Origin: JBBQFC01 sp038321615
GTDB lineage: Bacteria; Bacteroidota; Bacteroidia; Flavobacteriales_D; Cryomorphaceae
DNA length: 64,000 bases
Assembly (NCBI GenBank): GCA_038321615.1
Contig: JBBQFC010000010.1
Coordinates: forward strand, 8,306-72,305
Reading direction: 5' to 3'
The stretch's first letter is position 1. Each line of letters starts with the position of its first letter. Position numbers and translations under genes: made by a program. Of this stretch, positions 53,571 to 61,775 are shown in pieces. The notes beneath the pieces are model-generated. The model saw only the letters and a list, made by a program, of their open reading frames with translations, did no database searches and was not told the origin of the DNA.

Positions 53571-54076
53571 TTACTCCTGCCCTTCTCGAAAAAGTAGAAT
53601 TACCCACCGAAATGGCCGATGATTCCAAAGTGTGGATGTACCAATCGTCGACTCCTATTGATAAAAACATACAGATTCAATTGGAAGCCGACCTGGCTAG
53701 CTTTTCGAGCCAATGGATCGCTCATGGCCAGAAACTTCAGGCGTTTACCGCAGTATATCACCACCAATTTGTATGTTTCATTGTTGATCAAAGCGCTCAG
53801 GGCGCTACCGGATGCTCCATAGATACATCGGTGCGATTTATGCAGCAAATGGAGCAAAAATATGACCTTCAATTCTTTGATCGCATGGCTACGGCCTACG
53901 TAGATAGGCAAGGAGAGATACAAACTACATTATTGAGTAAACTCAGTGCACTCAAATCGGCCGGAATTATTGACGAGGAGACCCTGGTATTCAATAATAC
54001 CATTCAGACGCTCAGCGAATTGCGCACCAAATGGCTTATTCCCGCAGGCCAGAGCTGGCATATGCGCTTCCTTTAA
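53567..54076 (+). CDS. Conserved Bacteroidota protein (no ATPase motif)
   Basis: A 169-residue soluble protein of a family widespread in Bacteroidota. Members are often labelled 'ABC transporter ATPase', but no Walker A or signature motif is present here. Conserved-looking segments are SSQWIAHGQKLQAFTAVYHH, FIVDQSAQGATGCSIDTSVR, LFVFNNTI-type ETLVFNNTIQTLSELRTKW and the terminal SWHMRFL. It overlaps the CCG-domain gene by 4 nt, so it belongs to the Fe-S operon and may help that complex. It overlaps the convergent phosphatase gene by 41 nt. The function is unknown. Confidence 0.82.
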   Translation: MITPALLEKVELPTEMADDSKVWMYQSSTPIDKNIQIQLEADLASFSSQWIAHGQKLQAFTAVYHHQFVCFIVDQSAQGATGCSIDTSVRFMQQMEQKYDLQFFDRMATAYVDRQGEIQTTLLSKLSALKSAGIIDEETLVFNNTIQTLSELRTKWLIPAGQSWHMRFL

Positions 54077-54848
54077 TTCGATTGGGCTTTAGGTCCAGGT
54101 TTCGCTGTAATACAACCATCTCCTTGTCCAAATCGTAACAGAGCAAATTCCCAAAACCTTGATACTTAGCGCGAACGCAGCCATTGTCGATATTTATATC
54201 CCGACTATTAAATTCGATGCTGCGCCGTATGTTGCCCAGCGAAGTGGGTACATGGCCATGGATCACTGTTTTGCCTTTCAATTTCTGTTCTTCGTAGCGG
54301 AAAGTACGCGTCCAGATCATGTCCTTCCAAGCCAATAAGGGCTTTTTGGCATCGGTATCAAAACCCGCGTGAACCATAAGGTGTTCATCGGTTTCGTAAT
54401 AAAGGGGCAGTGCTGCAAAAAAGGTATCCAAATCGGGGTAGAGCGATCCGTCGGTAAGAAGCATATGCGCTGCGTATTGCCGACTCGCAAAGCTGGGCAT
54501 CTCGCGCAAATTTTCTCGATTTAGCGTTAGGAAGAGTTGCTCGTGATTGCCCTTCAGGGGATAAATCTGATATCCCTGATCGATAAGTTGCCAAATATAG
54601 GCCACCACCAGCAACGAGTACGGGCCGCGATCTACCATATCGCCAAGAATGAAGAGTTGATCATCTCTTTTCAGCTCCACCTTTTCGAGCAGCGCCGCAA
54701 AGGTTTGAAAGCATCCATGTATATCGGAAATTGCCAGCCGCCGGCCACCTGTCGGCCGCTCTACAAAATAGGCGCGCCCACGCTCGTCGAGCGAATGGCT
54801 CCAAAGCGTGTTAAGCGGCGCGGATACCTTTGAATAGGGTGTGAACAC
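54036..54848 (-). CDS. Serine/threonine-type metallophosphoesterase
   Basis: A 270-residue metallophosphoesterase of the PPP/PrpA-like group. The metal-binding motifs are in order: ISDIHGC, GDMVDRG, LKGNHEQ, MVHAGF and VIHGHVPT. Targets may be phosphoproteins or small molecules such as Ap4A; not resolvable. The start is GTG 54848, with a -7-like TAGTTTTA four bases upstream, so the mRNA may be leaderless. Its last 41 nt overlap the convergent neighbour. Confidence 0.92.
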   Translation of the reverse strand: MFTPYSKVSAPLNTLWSHSLDERGRAYFVERPTGGRRLAISDIHGCFQTFAALLEKVELKRDDQLFILGDMVDRGPYSLLVVAYIWQLIDQGYQIYPLKGNHEQLFLTLNRENLREMPSFASRQYAAHMLLTDGSLYPDLDTFFAALPLYYETDEHLMVHAGFDTDAKKPLLAWKDMIWTRTFRYEEQKLKGKTVIHGHVPTSLGNIRRSIEFNSRDINIDNGCVRAKYQGFGNLLCYDLDKEMVVLQRNLDLKPNRIKGSAYASSGLRE

Positions 54849-54852
54849 GGGG

Positions 54853-54860
54853 TAAAACTA
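54853..54860 (-). promoter_or_regulatory. -7-like box TAGTTTTA for the phosphatase
   Basis: One mismatch (final base) to TAnnTTTG, followed by CCCC and then the GTG start. The rest of the gap to 55030 holds no supported feature. Confidence 0.35.
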
Positions 54861-55030
54861 AATTTTTTCTTCGACCTTACCACCAGTCAACCTACATTCC
54901 ATCCATACTATTGGCTGAATAGCGAGAAGTTGAGTAGCGTATTTTTGTGCTGTTTAAAATGGCTATTGTCATTGGTTGCAATTCTGCACGCCCAGGGCTC
55001 AATGAAATCGGTCTTCCCTAAATTTTCAGC

Positions 55031-55627
55031 TTATCCAAATCTTTTCGACAGCCACACTAAGACGCTCGAGATCAGTACAAAAAATAGGGCTATTCCCAAA
55101 CAATTATGCCCCACTTCCCAAGCAGTCAATACCGTGCTATCGATAAACGGGTGGGGATAGAATCCGATGGTCCATCCTAAAAAAAGCGCGTATGCCAAAT
55201 AAAACAAGGGATAAAAAGTCCATTACCCAATATCGCGATATTGCGGGCGCTCCTTGCGCCCTTCCAGAAGCCAGTAGATCAATACGATGAGCGGAATAGC
55301 AGAGTGGAGCGGTTCATCGGCGACTCACGCCCGGCCTTCTGGACAACAGGTGGCGCATAAAACAAATTGATAAACCCAGCCTACAATCACTATGGAAGTG
55401 TTGAGCGTAGTGCAAATGCCGCGCTTTCCAAACCAATTTGGAATTTTACCCAAGAATACCAAAAAGTGAATTATTGCCAACAGGCTATTGGTCAGTATAG
55501 TGAAATAACCAAAAAATCAAATGGAAGTCAAGGCCGCTCCGTCGGGCGATTTTGCAATCATCAAGCAGTACAATGCACATGTTGCGATGAGTGCAATGAG
55601 CAGCGCAGAAATCCTGGCTCTGCTCAT
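55031..55627 (-). pseudogene. Pr6Pr-family membrane protein, disrupted by three in-frame stops
   Basis: Reading the minus strand from the ATG at 55627 gives one continuous 198-codon frame. It has the Pr6Pr family pattern: GYFTILTNSLLAIIHFLVFL, VIVGWVYQFVL, VADEPLHSAIPLIVLIYWLL, TFYPLFYLAYALFLGWTIGF, YPHPFID and a last helix FFVLISSVLVWL, ending at TAA 55031-55033. Three internal stops interrupt it: TGA 55517-55519 (codon 37), TGA 55325-55327 (codon 101) and TAA 55223-55225 (codon 135). There are no indels. Its ATG overlaps the stop of the upstream lipoprotein gene (ATGA), so it was the last gene of the metal-uptake operon. The function of the family is not established. Confidence 0.88.
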
Positions 55628-56358
55628 GGTTGAAAATTCACCGGAAAAGAAAATCGGGTTAGATTACCAGTGGTATCGGTGGCCTGGACCAGCAGCCGCA
55701 CAGGCACGGCATTCACTACATTTACGAATATCGAATCAGCTTCATTGGTGATCGACCATTGGGTGATCAGAGAGTCGAAAGTCATTAAACTCGTTTGTAT
55801 ATCGCTATCGAGCGCCGAGCGCAGCTTAAAATTTACAGACCGCAAAGCTTCATCGTCAACAGCCGAGCCGAAGAATCGAAGCGTATCGCCGTTTCGCAGG
55901 GTGATCACGCCCGATGCATCAGCGGCGGGCAAGGTCGAAAAGTCCAATATTTCAGGAACTTGCCCTGGTCGGTTGACCGAGAAGAAAATGGAAGAGTCCA
56001 TAGACCCATTCCCCCGTTGATCGCTGTATTGAAGCTGTACGTTGTAATATCCTGCGAGAGCCGAGTCGGGAACGGTGATGTTAAAAGTGCGTTGATCCGA
56101 TCGGCCGTCGATATCTACTACGCGAAGAAAAGTCCATTGCGAAAAAGTCTTGCTGAAGGCCGGGCCCACCCGAATACGCACCTGCCCCAAGTCTTCATCA
56201 TCGCTACCGCCGGCGATAACGGTTAAGTTATCGCCGGGAACGAATGTGGTAGAATTTATTGCGAATTGAGTGATCTTTGGCCGCACCTCATCTTCTACGA
56301 TCTTTTCGCAGCCGAGTACACCTAAGATCATCACCCAAATCAATCGATTCGATTTCAT
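55624..56358 (-). CDS. DUF4625-like lipoprotein
   Basis: A 244-residue predicted lipoprotein with lipobox ILGVLGC (Cys17). Two Ig-like repeats follow, resembling DUF4625: first PGDNLTVIAGGSDDEDLGQV ... ALAGYYNVQLQYSDQRGNGS, second LRNGDTLRFFGSAVDDEALR ... TDTTGNLTRFSFPV. DUF4625 lipoproteins often accompany ZnuD-like receptors in Bacteroidota. It lies 21 nt after the preceding lipoprotein gene and overlaps the Pr6Pr pseudogene start. Probable surface accessory of the metal receptor; inference. Confidence 0.8.
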   Translation of the reverse strand: MKSNRLIWVMILGVLGCEKIVEDEVRPKITQFAINSTTFVPGDNLTVIAGGSDDEDLGQVRIRVGPAFSKTFSQWTFLRVVDIDGRSDQRTFNITVPDSALAGYYNVQLQYSDQRGNGSMDSSIFFSVNRPGQVPEILDFSTLPAADASGVITLRNGDTLRFFGSAVDDEALRSVNFKLRSALDSDIQTSLMTFDSLITQWSITNEADSIFVNVVNAVPVRLLVQATDTTGNLTRFSFPVNFQP

Positions 56359-56379
56359 GGGCGAAATTTACAAAAACGC

Positions 56380-56976
56380 TTACGGATTGATGGTAAGGTC
56401 GAAAGTTACGTCAATATCGGTCTCACCCCCTACATCTTCGCTGAGCACACCCTGCGCTGCGCCTTCTGCCGATTTATTGAGCTCATGCCGAAGCACTACC
56501 CGAAGCGTTTGAGTCGACGTAGTAGGCTGCGTAGAAATCCAAATCGTTTCAATCCCAATAGGGTTGCCATTTGAATCTACATTTCCAGGGCTATAAGTAA
56601 TTCCGAGTCCTTCTACGTTTTGCACATAGAAAAATTGGTGCTCGGCACCTTCGGCCTGTACTGCCACGGTGACGTCATCTATAACGTTTGGATTAGATCG
56701 ATCTTCCACCTTTACACTGACTTGATAAGCCGTAAGATTACTCAACGTAATGGCATCTTGTGTGGGGGCGTTTCCGCCTGGGCCATCGGGATCGGAATAG
56801 CGCACTTCAAAACTGGTCTGCGCATCTGCATCGGTAAAAGTTAAAACCAAGTCGGTGATGAGTTCAGAATCGTTGTTGGGAACAGGGTTCGGGCTGTCGT
56901 CATCGCCTTCACAGGCTGTAAGAGCTACTGCAGATGCGAGTAGAATTGGCATAATGTACTTTTGCGTAATTTTCAT
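56380..56976 (-). CDS. Predicted lipoprotein in metal-uptake operon
   Basis: A 198-residue lipoprotein with lipobox AVALTAC (Cys about 22) and an acidic linker (EGDDDSPNPVPNNDSE). The beta-rich mature domain has LVLTFTDADAQTSFEVRYSD, SVKVEDRSNPNVIDDVTVAV and LRVVLRHELNKSAEGA. It begins 18 nt after the stop of the ZnuD-like receptor and precedes the DUF4625-like lipoprotein. This position suggests a surface-exposed partner of the receptor. No named family recognised. Confidence 0.8.
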   Translation of the reverse strand: MKITQKYIMPILLASAVALTACEGDDDSPNPVPNNDSELITDLVLTFTDADAQTSFEVRYSDPDGPGGNAPTQDAITLSNLTAYQVSVKVEDRSNPNVIDDVTVAVQAEGAEHQFFYVQNVEGLGITYSPGNVDSNGNPIGIETIWISTQPTTSTQTLRVVLRHELNKSAEGAAQGVLSEDVGGETDIDVTFDLTINP

Positions 56977-56994
56977 GTGATTTGTGTTTGTGGG

Positions 56995-59328
56995 TTAAAA
57001 TTGAAAAGTTGTTCGAATAGAAAAATTAATACCTGGTTCATCCGCATAGTAACGGAATAAATTGAGGTAATCTCTGTATGCCTGGTTAAACATATTTTGT
57101 ACAGAAGCTTGCATACTCAGCCTGCCAAAATTAAATCCGCCGCTTAGCCCCACTAAGAAATAGGCATCAGGAGCAGGCGCGAAATCAAAGCTTTCAGGAA
57201 GTGTGTGCGAATTATTGGCATCGAAAAGACGCGTATAATCAAACACTTCGGGCGACCGATATTGCTGCATGGTATAAGTTAAATCCAAGCCAATAAATGA
57301 CTTTTTGATTTTACCGAAATCATTGAACTCATAGCGCGCACTTCCATCGAAACGGTGAGCCGGAATTTGGGTAAAGAAGCTTCCATTGCCCAGATTTTGA
57401 GCCCATACCATGGATGCTCTGAGCGTGGTAGAGATGTGATCGAAAGGTTTGGAATCAAATTGAACGTCGCTCCCCCAGTACAAGGCGTCGGTTTGGGTAT
57501 AGTCCAAGCGGGGGAAAGCCCCGCGAATGCTCAGTTCCAAGGCGCGGGGATTGGCGAAGATGTACCCTTCGAAGTAGTTGACGTAGGCTGAGGCTAATAA
57601 ATGGTTTCGGTTGTAATCCTTGTGAAAAGTTGCGGAAGCAAGCCACGATCGCTCAAGCTTAAGCTCCGGGTCGCCTTGCTCTATAACGCCCGCTCCATGG
57701 TGAAGCCCGCGAGCATAAAGCTCGTTTATTGCCGGAGGCCGCCAGGAGCTTCCCAGATTAAACCGTAAAGCGCCGTGGTCTATCCGTTTATTCCAGGCCG
57801 CAGCAATGGCCAAGCCTTGAAATGTTTGATAATCTACGCCGCTTTCGGTATTCGTCAAGCGCGATACATCTGTTTCGAGCCATTCGTAGCGGGCACCGTA
57901 CTCCATATTCCAGCTTCCTAAAGCCATGGTTTCGGTGAAAAAAAGAGCGAAATCGCGCGTTTGGTAGGCGGGAAGAAAATTTCTCCCTGCTGCTCTATTT
58001 CTGCGGCTCAGAGCCTGGATTCCAACACTACCTTCGGCCCAGCTCAGCGTATGATTCCAAGCTACGGTAGCGATATGCGAAGTAAGCCCATAATTGAGCT
58101 GGGGCGCCGCGAGCTCTGCTTCACTCGGATTAAAGCCTACGTGGAGATCATACTCCTTTCGGGAATTATACTGCCGGGCGTAAAAGATAGATATTTCGCT
58201 CCATTCATTCAGCTCAAAATCAAGCGAAGCTTTTACCATTTCGTGACTAATTTCCTGCCGTGGCCGTTCGATTTCGTATGAAAACCCAAGCGTATCGGGT
58301 TGAGGCCTTCCGCCGATGACTTCAGCCAAATCGGTTAAATTGCCCAGGTGCGAATGGCGGTACAGACCAATCTCCTGATTAAAATTGCTGTAATAAACTG
58401 AAGCCTTCCAACGATCGGTTTTCCAGCCAAGACTGTAAGCATAATTACCTTCTTCGACGCCGGTATTCCGTAAATATCCATGGGGCGTTTTCACCCAGCC
58501 CAACTTTTTGGCGGAGCCTTGCACGCTAAAATAGAGCGGTATTTTCTCACTCAACCGACCACCAACTTCAGCCGAAACGGAGCCACCCCAACCATTAGTC
58601 GAAAACTCCGAACGGATCGTTCCACCGAGCGAATCTTGACTGAAAACCGATCTCGGCAAAACCAAGACCATACCGGCCATTCCATCGGTGCCGTAGCGCA
58701 ATGCCTGTGGCCCTTCCATTATTGAAATTTCAGTCGCCGAGTAGCTATCTAGCTCGGGGGCATGCTCGGTCCCCCAATTCTGACCTTCCTGCCGGATACC
58801 ATTATTCAATACCACCAGCCTATTGCTATGGAGACCACGAAAAATAGGCTTGGCAACCGTATTGCCCGTTTTTAAGACGCGAACTCCGGGGATGAGTTCG
58901 GCCATTTCAGCCATTGCCAATCCGCTGCGCGATTGCAGCGTAGCTGCCTTGATCTGAAGCGGAATCATCGGTGCGAATCGTTTTTCTTCGGCTTCGATTA
59001 CTACCTCGTGCAGGTCGTGCTCATCGTGAGCCAACCGAAAAGTCAATTTACCAGCATACGGAATCGTTACTTCCATCTTTTTCGATTTACAACCAATATG
59101 GCTTATCCGAAACTGATACGTTCCGGCACATAGCCCCCGGATTTCAAAATGCCCGGAGCTGTCGGCTACTGCACCTTCGCCACTCCCAATTACTTGAATG
59201 GTGGCATAGGCCAGTCCTTCGCCTGTCTGAGAATCAGCAACGCGGCCGGAAAGGGCATTTATACATGGTAGCATAGCCATTGATGCCGCAGTATGCATCA
59301 AGAGCAAGGCTCCAAAAAAGAATTTCAT
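56995..59328 (-). CDS. ZnuD-like TonB-dependent receptor
   Basis: A 777-residue outer-membrane receptor. Signal peptide (MKFFFGALLLMHTAASMAM), CarboxypepD_reg-like domain (about 25-105; LSGRVADSQTGEGLAYATIQ), plug and barrel, ending in FSIRTTFQF. The plug contains RGLHSNRLVVLNNGIRQEGQ followed by NWGTEHAPELD, the pattern seen in ZnuD-like zinc receptors of Bacteroidota. The Met at 59328 fits the signal peptide; the frame upstream to 59406 overlaps the His-rich gene. The genes around it (His-rich protein, two lipoproteins) support a metal role, probably zinc; not proven. Confidence 0.9.
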   Translation of the reverse strand: MKFFFGALLLMHTAASMAMLPCINALSGRVADSQTGEGLAYATIQVIGSGEGAVADSSGHFEIRGLCAGTYQFRISHIGCKSKKMEVTIPYAGKLTFRLAHDEHDLHEVVIEAEEKRFAPMIPLQIKAATLQSRSGLAMAEMAELIPGVRVLKTGNTVAKPIFRGLHSNRLVVLNNGIRQEGQNWGTEHAPELDSYSATEISIMEGPQALRYGTDGMAGMVLVLPRSVFSQDSLGGTIRSEFSTNGWGGSVSAEVGGRLSEKIPLYFSVQGSAKKLGWVKTPHGYLRNTGVEEGNYAYSLGWKTDRWKASVYYSNFNQEIGLYRHSHLGNLTDLAEVIGGRPQPDTLGFSYEIERPRQEISHEMVKASLDFELNEWSEISIFYARQYNSRKEYDLHVGFNPSEAELAAPQLNYGLTSHIATVAWNHTLSWAEGSVGIQALSRRNRAAGRNFLPAYQTRDFALFFTETMALGSWNMEYGARYEWLETDVSRLTNTESGVDYQTFQGLAIAAAWNKRIDHGALRFNLGSSWRPPAINELYARGLHHGAGVIEQGDPELKLERSWLASATFHKDYNRNHLLASAYVNYFEGYIFANPRALELSIRGAFPRLDYTQTDALYWGSDVQFDSKPFDHISTTLRASMVWAQNLGNGSFFTQIPAHRFDGSARYEFNDFGKIKKSFIGLDLTYTMQQYRSPEVFDYTRLFDANNSHTLPESFDFAPAPDAYFLVGLSGGFNFGRLSMQASVQNMFNQAYRDYLNLFRYYADEPGINFSIRTTFQF

Positions 59329-59362
59329 GTTTAAAGTATGGGTGAGCGATTGAGCTTTGGAA

Positions 59363-59728
59363 TCAAAGCACCGCGGGAGGACCGCGACTCTCTTGGCCTG
59401 GGCCAAACGGCGCTGGATAGATCAGCGCAAGGGGTAAAGAAATTTCTTGTGGGTAATTTGCGAGCGGTGAAGCGTAGGCGCTCACGGTTAAGTAAGAAGT
59501 GAGCGCTGCCAACAAATCGCATACATCGCAATGCGATGAATTCTGATCCTTTAGGGTCGTTCCGTCGAAATCTGAACTGTTATCGCTAACCGGCTGATGA
59601 GCCGAACAATCTGCATGCTGATGATGATCTGCCTGATGATCGAAAAGAGGGTGTAATGCGGACTGACCAATGAAGACCAACCAGATAAAGGTTAATCCCG
59701 CGCCAATTATATGTTGCCATTTCCGCAT
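59363..59728 (-). CDS. Small His/Cys-rich membrane protein heading the metal-uptake operon
   Basis: A 121-residue protein with one N-terminal hydrophobic segment (HIIGAGLTFIWLVFIGQSAL), then a His-rich stretch (HPLFDHQADHHQHADCSAH) and a Cys pair (SSHCDVC). A second hydrophobic segment follows (LLAALTSYLTVSAYASPL). This resembles small DUF2946-like metal-associated proteins found beside TonB receptors. It is first in the operon: a perfect -7 box TAGATTTG lies 7 nt before the ATG, and the receptor starts 34 nt after its stop. It may bind or sense zinc or copper in the periplasm; inference. Confidence 0.75.
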   Translation of the reverse strand: MRKWQHIIGAGLTFIWLVFIGQSALHPLFDHQADHHQHADCSAHQPVSDNSSDFDGTTLKDQNSSHCDVCDLLAALTSYLTVSAYASPLANYPQEISLPLALIYPAPFGPGQESRGPPAVL

Positions 59729-59735
59729 GAGTTTG

Positions 59736-59743
59736 CAAATCTA
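59736..59743 (-). promoter_or_regulatory. -7 promoter box TAGATTTG for the metal-uptake operon
   Basis: Exact TAnnTTTG match 7 nt before the ATG at 59728. It overlaps the stop codon of the upstream GNAT gene. I could not identify a convincing Zur/Fur operator by eye. Confidence 0.55.
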
Positions 59744-60199
59744 AGCATTTAAATTTTTTACCATGACGTAATGACGACCGATCTTGGGTACTTCAAAGGG
59801 TTGCCCGGTAATTTTGAAGCCCAATTTTTCATAAAACGGTACCGCGATTTCACGGGCGTTGCACCACATAACCCGATAGCCTAATTCGGTAGATCGCCTT
59901 ACAGAATCTTCCACCAGAATTTTACCTAAACCTTGTTGCCGATAATCTGGATGGGTAGCCATCCCCCGAAGTTGTATGGCCGGCTGGACTGCAATTTCCG
60001 GAAGGGTGCGGTGCAAAAAACTCGCTACGGATAAAATCTGCTTTCCTTCGAAAAGCGCCAAGTGGAAGGTGTCAAAATCGCGATCTCCTTCGAAATAACA
60101 ATCCGCCACAACGCCTCCCGGACGAAGCACGAGCAAGCGAAGCGGGTAAGTATCTTCCATTGGAATAAGATCAACGTGAAAGCGGTCGTTAGTGCTCAT
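59741..60199 (-). CDS. GNAT-family N-acetyltransferase
   Basis: A 152-residue GNAT acetyltransferase with the acetyl-CoA binding motif RGMATHPDYRQQGLGKIL (Q/RxxGxG/A as QQGLGK) and a late YEKLGFKITGQPFEV segment. The acceptor is unknown. It lies 7 nt after the Mpo1-like gene on the same strand, so the two are likely co-transcribed. Its 3' end contains the -7 box of the metal operon. Confidence 0.9.
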   Translation of the reverse strand: MSTNDRFHVDLIPMEDTYPLRLLVLRPGGVVADCYFEGDRDFDTFHLALFEGKQILSVASFLHRTLPEIAVQPAIQLRGMATHPDYRQQGLGKILVEDSVRRSTELGYRVMWCNAREIAVPFYEKLGFKITGQPFEVPKIGRHYVMVKNLNA

Positions 60200-60206
60200 T
60201 CGAAAT

Positions 60207-60686
60207 TCAATAAGGTATCCCCACCTTTCGGTAAATAAAATGGAGAAGCCAGGCCGGGCCGATCATCAAAAACTTAATATCGTCGAAAAAGGAGGGCTTT
60301 GCACCTTCAATTTTATGGCCGATAAATTGGCCGATCCAACTGACTACGAAAATGCTTAGGAAGAAAAGCCACGTGCGGTCGAAGGCCACGTGCGCAAGCA
60401 TCACCAAATAGAGAATAATGCCTGCAACCACAATCATCCCAAGCGCGATGGCAACCGAAAGCCTGATAAAGAAAAGGAGTGCAGCCAAGATAAGGAGCGT
60501 GCCAAGATGCGCGTAGGGCATGATGCCTGCGGACAAAATACCACTCAGAAAATTAAAGCGCACGAAGGAGAGAAGGCCGATGAGTGAATAGAAAATAAGC
60601 GGTACGCAAATCCAATGCACCGCCTTGTTCGTTGCATTTTGGTGGCTCGCGCCATAGGCTGTGAACCAATCGTCGATGGTGATCAT
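60207..60686 (-). CDS. Mpo1-like protein (DUF962)
   Basis: A 159-residue membrane protein of the DUF962/Mpo1 family. Yeast Mpo1 is an iron-dependent dioxygenase in 2-hydroxy fatty acid alpha-oxidation. The conserved N-terminus is visible (WFTAYGASHQNATNKAVHWI), with histidines at the expected positions and about four hydrophobic segments, plus a late IGHKIEGAKPSFFDDIKFLM. The bacterial role is untested. A -7-like TATATTTA lies at 60706-60713, 19 nt upstream. Confidence 0.85.
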   Translation of the reverse strand: MITIDDWFTAYGASHQNATNKAVHWICVPLIFYSLIGLLSFVRFNFLSGILSAGIMPYAHLGTLLILAALLFFIRLSVAIALGMIVVAGIILYLVMLAHVAFDRTWLFFLSIFVVSWIGQFIGHKIEGAKPSFFDDIKFLMIGPAWLLHFIYRKVGIPY

Positions 60687-60725
60687 GGTAGGGGGGTTTA
60701 TGCGATAAATATAATTATTCGCCGA

Positions 60726-61775
60726 TTACCGAACCCAAATCACGTCATCAGGATTTATTCCAGTCGAAAATTCCTGAATCAAAACCCCTTCTGGCGTGTA
60801 AAAGTAGACTACACCGCTTTCAATGAAATTTCGCGCATCGGTAAGAGCGAGATTTCCGGTAAGGGGATCGACATTTATACCATAAAAATTTCGATCCGCA
60901 GCAGCAATGAAAGGAGTCGTTGGTAAAGCATTTGCAGAAGTAACCATCGCAAAGAGTCCGCTCGCTGTTACAAAATACAAGGTTTGTGCATCGGGATCAG
61001 AGGCCAGCTTGGCGCCGTAAGCCACGCTTTCCGGAAATTCAAATGCTTCTTCGATTTCTCGCAACGAAGGGTTTATGCGGTAAAGCGCCGACGCCACCGT
61101 GGTAGGTGAAAAATAATCGCCCTCGCAAAGCACCCAGACTTTACCCTGTCCATCGCGCACAATCCCGCTGGCTCCAATGCGCAGATCAACTTCTGCTACC
61201 ACTGAATTCGTGGCAGGATTCACCACAAAAGCCTGCCCCGGGAAATAGCTCGTGCACCATACTTCCCCGTCAACTTCGAATAATTGATTGGCGGAGGCCG
61301 GTAAATTTATCTCAGCAGTAATGGCGCCGGTCTGCGTATTGACTTCGTAGAGCGTAGCAGCAAATAAGTCGGAAACGTAGGCGCGTGTTGGCGATAAAAA
61401 AAGCATCGCATTGGGCGAAGAGATACCGCCAATGGTGCGTTTGGCTACAAAATCTTTGATGCCTACTACTTCGATCTTCGACGAATTATTCATTACCAGA
61501 TAAAGTTCCTCTCCTTGCTGATAAATGTTTTGTAAAATATCGCCCAAAACAGCACCGTCGTTGCTTTCGGAGTAAAGGTTCTGGCGAATGGTATTTGTTT
61601 CCACATCAATCGCCGACACCTCTGCATTCACAGCCAGGAAACCTCCTTCGTTTGCAATGATAATTTGTTCCCCTTCGGCGGGAATAGCAGGGTTTGTATC
61701 GTCGTCGGATGCGCATGCCGACAAGATTATCAGCGATGCTAGAAAAAGGGTTTGGAATGGGGTTTTTACGTTCAT
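60726..61775 (-). CDS. BtuG-like beta-propeller lipoprotein (DUF5074-type)
   Basis: A 349-residue predicted lipoprotein (lipobox LIILSAC) with a seven-bladed YVTN/DUF5074-type propeller: GGFLAVNAEVSAIDVETNTI, FLSPTRAYVSDLFAATLYEV, VDGEVWCTSYFPGQAFVVNP and NVDPLTGNLALTDARNF. In Bacteroides, BtuG is a surface propeller that binds cobalamin and works with BtuB. Here the gene overlaps the BtuB-like receptor gene by 4 nt (ATGA) under a cobalamin riboswitch, which makes a BtuG-like role likely. Confidence 0.85.
   Translation of the reverse strand: MNVKTPFQTLFLASLIILSACASDDDTNPAIPAEGEQIIIANEGGFLAVNAEVSAIDVETNTIRQNLYSESNDGAVLGDILQNIYQQGEELYLVMNNSSKIEVVGIKDFVAKRTIGGISSPNAMLFLSPTRAYVSDLFAATLYEVNTQTGAITAEINLPASANQLFEVDGEVWCTSYFPGQAFVVNPATNSVVAEVDLRIGASGIVRDGQGKVWVLCEGDYFSPTTVASALYRINPSLREIEEAFEFPESVAYGAKLASDPDAQTLYFVTASGLFAMVTSANALPTTPFIAAADRNFYGINVDPLTGNLALTDARNFIESGVVYFYTPEGVLIQEFSTGINPDDVIWVR

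Noticed and set aside
54930..55160. 76-codon plus-strand frame between the phosphatase and the lipoprotein
   Set aside because: The minus strand here encodes recognisable Pr6Pr sequence; the plus frame is its shadow.
55367..55751. Two plus-strand frames over the Pr6Pr region
   Set aside because: No family resemblance; antisense to the Pr6Pr pseudogene and lipoprotein.
59329..59406. N-terminal extension of the ZnuD-like receptor
   Set aside because: It overlaps the His-rich gene and precedes the signal peptide.
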